DNA of 5,512 nt, from assembly GCA_021154065.1 (NCBI GenBank), contig JAJKJG010000289.1, positions 1 through 5,512 on the forward strand, in the 5' to 3' direction. Under the pieces are notes generated by a model. The model did not search any database. It was not told the origin of the DNA and worked only from the letters and a program-made list of their open reading frames with translations. Position numbers and translations under genes: made by a program. Positions 5,272-5,512 of this stretch are shown here, piece after piece (position 1 is the first letter of the stretch; each line of letters starts with the position of its first letter). This DNA is from Methylobacterium sp. (lineage in GTDB: Bacteria; Pseudomonadota; Alphaproteobacteria; Rhizobiales; Beijerinckiaceae).

Positions 5272-5512
5272 TTAACCCTTCTTCTTCCTGGCGTGCCGGC
5301 TCGAAACGATGAACTTGTCGGTCCGCTTGTTGGAGCGGGTCTTCTTGCCCTTGGTCGGAATGCCCCACGGCGTGACCGGATGGCGCCCGCCCGAGGTGCG
5401 GCCCTCGCCGCCGCCGTGCGGATGGTCGATCGGGTTCATGGCGACGCCGCGGTTATGCGGGCGCTTTCCGAGCCAGCGGTTGCGGCCGGCCTTGCCGATC
5501 GAGATGTTCATA
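5272..5512 (-). CDS. rplB: 50S ribosomal protein L2 (C-terminal part only)
   Basis: L2 is a primary 23S rRNA binder next to the peptidyl transferase centre and is required for subunit association. Only about the last 80 residues are in the window; the reading frame is open at the window edge. The ATG at 5511 is an internal methionine (family sequence ...[12 protein letters not shown]), not a start. The L2 signature [20 protein letters not shown] is present. It is followed by [13 protein letters not shown], which includes the conserved histidine-rich loop near the active centre, and then [13 protein letters not shown] and a lysine-rich C-terminus ending KKKG. Full bacterial L2 is about 275 residues. 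It is the first gene here of the S10 operon part, five bases before rpsS. Confidence 0.97.
   Translation of the reverse strand, partial: MNISIGKAGRNRWLGKRPHNRGVAMNPIDHPHGGGEGRTSGGRHPVTPWGIPTKGKKTRSNKRTDKFIVSSRHARKKKG

Noticed and set aside
5267..5368. Upstream in-frame start for rpsS
   Set aside because: It would add 34 residues inside rplB that do not resemble S19; the ATG at 5266 gives the standard N-terminus and has a suitable Shine-Dalgarno sequence.
1..5512. A new defence, mobile or biosynthetic system hidden in the window
   Set aside because: Every gene-sized region is accounted for by the conserved S10-spc gene order; there are no repeats of CRISPR type, insertion-sequence ends or foreign-looking genes.

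Overview
This window is a fragment of a bacterial ribosomal-protein supercluster, the S10 and spc operons, lying entirely on the minus strand. Transcription runs from position 5512 down to position 1. The gene order is rplB (3' end only), rpsS, rplV, rpsC, rplP, rpmC, rpsQ, then a 193-base gap, then rplN, rplX, rplE, rpsN, rpsH, rplF (5' part only). This is the order found in Proteobacteria. No mobile element, tRNA, rRNA or CRISPR array is visible. The DNA is GC-rich by eye, with codons ending mostly in G or C. The 101-residue S14 lacking zinc-binding cysteine pairs, and the general character of S3, L22 and L29, suggest an alphaproteobacterium. The order cannot be resolved from the sequence alone.

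Layout from the transcriptional start side: positions 5512-2833 hold the second half of the S10 operon (L2, S19, L22, S3, L16, L29, S17). These genes are tightly packed, with gaps of 1 to 63 bases. Positions 2640-2832 form the S10/spc boundary, the only sizeable gap. A good sigma70-type promoter (TTGAGT, 17-base spacer, TATAGA) sits there, with its -35 box lying across the rpsQ stop codon. It is followed by a leader of about 160 bases containing several hairpins. Positions 2639-1 hold the start of the spc operon (L14, L24, L5, S14, S8, L6). All the proteins are structural parts of the 30S or 50S subunit. Co-transcription and short or overlapping junctions would keep their synthesis balanced.

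The gene content is ordinary and I see no new biological system. The unusual signal lies at the gene junctions. Two junctions (rplV/rpsC and rplN/rplX) each hold an echo of the downstream gene's start region. Each echo creates a micro-ORF (14 and 23 codons) with its own Shine-Dalgarno-like sequence, fitted neatly between the flanking genes. Two short in-frame tandem duplications (the 5' end of rplE and the 3' end of rpmC) also sit at gene ends. The rplE duplication creates two mutually exclusive GC hairpins in the first 20 codons. That is close to where S8 represses the spc operon in E. coli. Whether these have a function or are harmless slippage products cannot be decided from one sequence.
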